Source: Marthasterias glacialis
Lineage: Eukaryota; Echinodermata; Asteroidea; Forcipulatida; Asteriidae
NCBI GenBank assembly: GCA_911728455.2
Contig: OU452224.1
Coordinates: forward strand, 5,766,001-5,830,000
Direction: 5' to 3'
Length of the DNA: 64,000 nucleotides
Shown piece after piece: positions 61,491-64,000 of this stretch. The notes under the pieces are model-generated. The model searched no databases and had not been told where the DNA came from. It worked only from the letters and a program-made list of their open reading frames with translations. The position numbers and the translations under genes were made by a program. Position 1 is the first letter of the stretch. Every line of letters begins with the position of its first letter.

Positions 61491-62310
61491 ATGAGCTTTC
61501 CGAAAATGCCGGTCTTAGGGCTACGGGATAAACAGGGAGGATGTCAGGGACCGCGGAGTGAGCACACCCCGGGGATGTCCAATGCATACGGCCATGTTGT
61601 GTGTACGTCAACAATAGCCAATGCCGCTGTGTGTTTGCTGGACCGAAGCCAGCAAAAAAAAAAAAAAAAAAACGCCGAAAAAAGAAGTCGGCAGCGCCAC
61701 GGCCAATAACTCCAGACATAATGGGACGAGAGAGAAATTTATTGTACTTGCAGTAAGCTGCCGTAGTCCTGCATCCGAAAATCTAATTTTCCCGGTCAGC
61801 CAGGGCAACTTTCCGCTTTGAAACGACCAGGGAGCGGGGCTGCTCCGAATGCGCTTCAAACGCCTGTCTAATGGCACTTTTGTACACGAAGCTATAACAG
61901 AGTGAAAACAACACTTAGCAACGGCTTTATCTCCCAAAGTATTCGCGGGAAACTGACAAGTCTGACACTGTTGGAAAGCCCTGTTCATGGGCTTTCCGAA
62001 AATGTTGGTCTGAGCGCTGCGGGATAAACAGGGAGGATGCCAGGGAACGCGGAGTGAGGACACCCCGACGATATACAGCGCATACGGCCATGCTGTGTAC
62101 GTCAACGATAGCCAATGCTGCTACGTGCGTGCTGGATCGAAGCCAAAAAATGTCGAAAAAAGAAGTCGGCAACGCCACGGCCAATTGCTCCAGAAATAAT
62201 GAGGCTAGAGAGAAATTTGTTGTACCTGCAGTTAGCTACCATAGTCCTGCATCCGAAAATCTGGTTTTCCCGGCCAGCCAGGGCCATCTTCCGTCTTGAA
62301 ACGACCAGGG
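61491..62310. repeat. Degenerate right-edge monomers
   Basis: Units at 61491 and 61987 are the most diverged of the array. Differences include 'catgagctttccg', 'ggtctgagcgctgc', 'cccgacgatatac', an A-tract cut to 'aaaaaatgtcg' near 62,145, and 'caattgctccag'. The last recognisable full-length stretch ends at 'acgaccaggg' (62,310). Such decay at an array border is expected when homogenisation is weakest there. Confidence 0.85.
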
Positions 62311-62345
62311 TCAACAATAGCCAAGGCCGGTACGTGTGTGCTGGA
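62311..62345. repeat. Rearranged monomer scrap at the array/LINE junction
   Basis: Immediately after 'gaaacgaccaggg' the sequence continues with 'tcaacaatagccaaggc', which belongs about 270 bp further along the monomer, and ends near 'gtgtgctgga'. An internal deletion has joined two parts of the last monomer. LINE-derived sequence begins within the next few bases ('gacaagatcagag' at 62,351). The exact border is uncertain by about ten bases. Confidence 0.75.
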
Positions 62346-62350
62346 CAGAA

Positions 62351-62467
62351 GACAAGATCAGAGAGGCCTCTGATAATGAGGGAGAATACAAGAAAGCGAA
62401 ACAGAACTTAGAAGATCTAAAATGCTGCAATTTAAGATGGTATAACCATCAAGCTAAGAGCAGTTAA
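62351..62467 (+). pseudogene. LINE fragment, linker upstream of RT (frame 1 of the remnant)
   Basis: Thirty-eight codons beginning DKIREASDNEGEYKKAK read openly to a TAA at 62,465. The lysine/glutamate-rich helix-like composition fits the region between endonuclease and RT in these elements. A frame change just before 62,460 passes the coding sense to the next fragment. Confidence 0.65.
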
Positions 62468-62726
62468 AAATGCACATCTGAATGCCAAGCATGCATGGAG
62501 TTGGCAGCTAAGTAATGACATTACAGGAAGAAAATCAAGTATGAACGGGCAAATAAAAGGTTATAACCAGGCAGAGAGAGTGGCAAACTGGTTCAACCAT
62601 TTCAGAAATTTTTTTGGGAGCGCCCCCGAAATAGACGATGAAAACGAGATCATAACACATATCCTGGATGAACACTCAGTCACTGAGAGAAGGAAAGAGT
62701 TGCTGCGAGGATGGCATCCCAACTGA
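62460..62726 (+). pseudogene. LINE fragment, pre-RT region
   Basis: This segment has an open reading of about 88 codons. It includes AVKNAHLNAKHAW, NDITGRK and WFNHFRNFFGSAPEIDD, the conserved 'work-up' to the RT domain in this kind of element. After HILDEHSVT the expected stretch leading to the GPDGIP motif is missing, so roughly 20-30 residues seem deleted. The frame ends at a TGA at 62,724. Confidence 0.75.
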
Positions 62727-62757
62727 AGTTCTAAAGAGATGTGACCTGGACGACTTG
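62710..62757 (+). pseudogene. LINE fragment, DGIPTEVLK motif
   Basis: Sixteen codons in a third frame read DGIPTEVLKRCDLDDL, matching the first conserved RT block (often 'GPDGIP-E-LK'). The frame changes again around 62,753, with a likely loss of a few codons before CNDALLHG. Confidence 0.75.
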
Positions 62758-63286
62758 CAATGATGCTCTCCTCCATGGCATGAAACCAGACCAATGGTCG
62801 ATTCTGAATATCGCGCCTATCCCCAAATCCGGAGATCTAAGCCAGTGCGATAACTACAGAGGCATCAGCTTGAGTTATATAGTTGCCAAAACCTTCAACA
62901 GGATGCTCCTGAACAGAATCAGACTGGTATTGGACGAGCACTTGAGAACCAATCAGAATGGATTCCGCGAAGGGGGATCAACAGTTGGACACATACTCGC
63001 GCTACGAAGGCTAATTGAGGAGGTAGAAGCCAACAACTTACCTGCTTCTATAACATACATTGACTTCAAGAAAGCCTTCGACACCATCCATCGAGGCAAG
63101 ATGTTGAAGATCCTTCAAGCATACGGAATTCCAAAGATCATTGCTGATGCTATTGGCAAGATGTATGAAAACATCAAAGCAAAAGTGATATCACACGACG
63201 GGGATACGGAACTGTTTGACATACTGGCTGGCGTGCTGCAGGGCGACACCCTTGCTCCATATCTATTTATCATTGTACTGGACTAA
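62753..63286 (+). pseudogene. LINE fragment, RT fingers and palm (motif A)
   Basis: This is the longest undisturbed piece, about 177 codons. It contains CNDALLHGMKPDQW, IPKSGDL, NYRGISLS, QNGFREGGST, YIDFKKAFDTIHRGKM and GVLQGDTLAPYLF. It ends in TAA at 63,284 inside the usual 'IVLDYAL' block, where one base change would turn a Tyr codon into the stop. The upstream GTG at 62,741 is not a real start. Confidence 0.9.
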
Positions 63287-63562
63287 GCTCTGGGAATGAC
63301 CAATGATGGTAATGAAAAACAAGTTGGATTCCACCTGGTGCAGCGGAGAAGTAGGAGAGTTGGTCCTGTTGTAGTCACTGACTTTGAATTTGCTGACGAC
63401 ATTGCACTACTGTCCAACGAGGTGAATCAAGCGAAAGAACTGCTAATGAGAGTAGAAACATCAGTAGCAAAGGTAGGCTTGAAAACGAACGCAAGAAAAG
63501 TTCACTATACATACAACATCAATCAAGCTAGCATCATGACGAATGATGGTACAGTACTTTAA
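63287..63562 (+). pseudogene. LINE fragment, RT palm (FADD box)
   Basis: The segment is in the same frame as the preceding fragment. It contains SRRVGPVVVTDFEFADD; the FADD box (63,389-63,400) holds the two catalytic aspartates, and ALLSNEVNQAKELL follows. A second in-frame TAA at 63,560 stands between GTVL and EVKNFTYLGAW. Confidence 0.9.
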
Positions 63563-63831
63563 GAAGTAAAGAACTTCACGTACCTTGGAGCTTGGATGGA
63601 GAGTTCAGCAAGTGACATCAAACAGCGTAAATCTGCAGCATGGCGGGCATGCAGCAAGCTACATAAGATCTGGAAGTCAACTCTTCCCCGTAGCTTTAAA
63701 ATAAGACTCTTTGCGGCAACAGTAGAGTCAGTCCTTCTCTATGGATGTGAAAGCTGGACTTTGACACCAAAGCTTGAAAAGGAGCTAGATGGTTGCTATA
63801 CCCGTATGTTCACTGGGAGGAGAGAATTACC
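63563..63831 (+). pseudogene. LINE fragment, RT thumb region
   Basis: This continues in the same frame: EVKNFTYLGAWMESSASDIK, RKSAAWRACSKLHKIWKS, ATVESVLLYGCESWTLT and LEKELDGCYTRMF. These are the YLG and LLYGCE-W blocks found after the palm of many LINE RTs. The frame is lost between about 63,815 and 63,831. Confidence 0.88.
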
Positions 63832-63902
63832 AATACAGAGCTGTATGGAAAGCTGCCAAAACTGAGCGACCAGATCAGAGAACGAAGCATGAGATTCACC
63901 GG
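63832..63902 (+). pseudogene. LINE fragment, C-terminal piece 1
   Basis: Coding sense returns in a second frame as NTELYGKLPKLSDQIRERSM followed by RFTG. The family's next residues (a His-Cys pair) are found only after a further shift at 63,901-63,903, which looks like the loss of one base. Confidence 0.8.
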
Positions 63903-64000
63903 CACTGCTGTAGGAGTGAGGAACCAGCATCAAAACTGATTCTCTGCAAGCCTACACATGGTTGCAGGAAGCCTGGTAGGCCAAGACTAAGCTACCTAGA
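63903..64000 (+). pseudogene. LINE fragment, C-terminal piece 2 (runs off the window)
   Basis: In the third frame the sequence reads HCCRSEEPASKLILCKPTHG followed by GRPRLSYL. This His/Cys stretch and the GRPR block are the usual C-terminal signature of this RT type. The rest of the domain and the 3' untranslated end lie outside the window. Confidence 0.82.

Larger units (their letters stand above)
1..62345. repeat. Satellite array, ~490-bp monomer, about 126 copies
   Basis: One sequence of about 490 bp recurs head to tail in a single orientation from the first base to about 62,345. Phase marks (A of 'ctcATGggcttt') fall at 227, 718, 1211, 1698, 2188 and so on to 61491 and 61987, with spacings almost always 485-497 bp. 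Most spacing changes come from the A-tract. No unrelated DNA interrupts the array. Members differ by scattered substitutions that define recurring unit types, and these types are arranged in local higher-order repeats listed separately. The left end is outside the window. I do not recognise the monomer as a known gene, rDNA, tRNA or snRNA unit. Its chromosomal role (pericentromeric, subtelomeric or interstitial) cannot be read from the sequence. Confidence 0.98.
62346..64000 (+). pseudogene. Non-LTR retrotransposon (LINE) reverse transcriptase, truncated and broken
   Basis: The intact protein would copy the element's RNA into DNA at a nicked target. Motifs of non-LTR RTs appear in the right order: NYRGISL, QNGFREGGST, YIDFKKAFD (63,056-63,082, catalytic Asp at 63,062-63,064), GVLQGDTLAP (63,230-63,259), FADDIALL (FADD at 63,389-63,400), YLGAW, LLYGCESWTLT, then HCCRSEEP and GRPRLSYL in the C-terminal region. 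The reading is split over three frames with in-frame TAA at 63,284 and 63,560. The apurinic endonuclease domain expected upstream is absent, so the copy is 5'-truncated; the 3' end lies beyond the window. From memory the motif wording fits the RTE/jockey-like families abundant in aquatic invertebrates; the clade needs a tree. It is an old dead copy. Confidence 0.92.

Noticed and set aside
1..62345. Hundreds of 60-215 codon open frames on both strands, read as genes
   Set aside because: They are the same few frames of one monomer shifted by A-tract length. They overlap on both strands, lack a common start and stop, and differ between copies mainly by amino-acid-changing substitutions.
1..62345. 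CRISPR array
   Set aside because: The whole 490-bp unit repeats; there are no short repeats with unique spacers, no cas genes, and the DNA is eukaryotic.
1..62345. Tandem rRNA, 5S, snRNA or tRNA gene cluster
   Set aside because: No conserved rRNA or snRNA core was recognised, and the only tRNA-like element is a nine-base B-box match without cloverleaf or proper A-box spacing.
1..62345. Long terminal repeats or telomeric repeats
   Set aside because: No TG...CA-bounded terminal repeats around an internal coding region and no TTAGGG-like short repeats were found.
62115..62411. A 98-codon open frame across the array/LINE junction as a chimeric gene
   Set aside because: It merely runs from degenerate satellite into the LINE out of the LINE's own frame, with no recognisable domain.
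62741..62743. GTG at 62,741 as the start codon of a reverse-transcriptase gene
   Set aside because: RT homology continues upstream in other frames (DGIPTEVLK at 62,710), so this is a frameshift point in a pseudogene and not a start.
57048..64000. Monomers as promoter repeats of the adjacent LINE, as in mouse L1
   Set aside because: The LINE begins within the linker before its reverse transcriptase and lacks the endonuclease half, so the array does not sit at its natural 5' end. More than 120 copies would also be far too many.

Overview
The window is eukaryotic and almost gene-free. Positions 1 to about 62,345 are one uninterrupted head-to-tail satellite array with a monomer of about 490 bp. 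The array is already in progress at base 1, so its left end lies outside the window. Using the ATG in the motif 'ctcATGggctttcc' as a phase mark, I count about 126 full monomers plus two copies of the same 191-bp truncated monomer. From about 62,346 to the end lies a 5'-truncated, frameshifted copy of a non-LTR retrotransposon (LINE) whose reverse-transcriptase (RT) motifs are still readable; it runs off the right edge. Such RT families are common in animals, and from memory this one most resembles copies seen in aquatic invertebrates. I cannot name the species.

Each monomer holds, in order, an A-tract of 7-30 bases (often interrupted), a short hairpin (GCCGA/TCGGC), a PstI-type CTGCAG, a T4 run, a second hairpin (AAAGCCC/GGGCTTT, up to 9 bp), a SacII-type CCGCGG, and GATCGAAGC just before the next A-tract. 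That last motif fits the RNA polymerase III B-box consensus. The monomer has several moderately long open frames on both strands, up to 215 codons on the minus strand. They move with A-tract length, and most differences between copies change the amino acid, so I do not annotate them as genes.

The array is a series of local higher-order repeats (HORs). These are a 4-mer of about 1.97 kb (1.7-7.6 kb), a mosaic with long-range duplications (7.6-19.7 kb), a 3-mer of 1.47 kb (19.7-28.5 kb), mixed one- and two-unit alternation (28.5-31.5 kb), a 6-mer of 2,952 bp (31.5-37.4 kb), dimers of about 983 bp (38.4-41.4 kb), a 4-mer of 1.96 kb (43.8-47.7 kb), a heterogeneous zone with copies 5.4 and 5.9 kb apart (47.7-57 kb), and a 3-mer of 1,477 bp built from the three most divergent unit types (57-61.5 kb). 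The last units (61.5-62.3 kb) are the most diverged and end in a rearranged scrap of monomer that abuts the LINE. This fits repeated unequal exchange and conversion inside the array with decay at its right edge.

No protein-coding gene, tRNA, rRNA or CRISPR array was found. The LINE cannot make an intact product: I see at least two in-frame stops, about five frame changes and a probable internal deletion, and the endonuclease half is absent.
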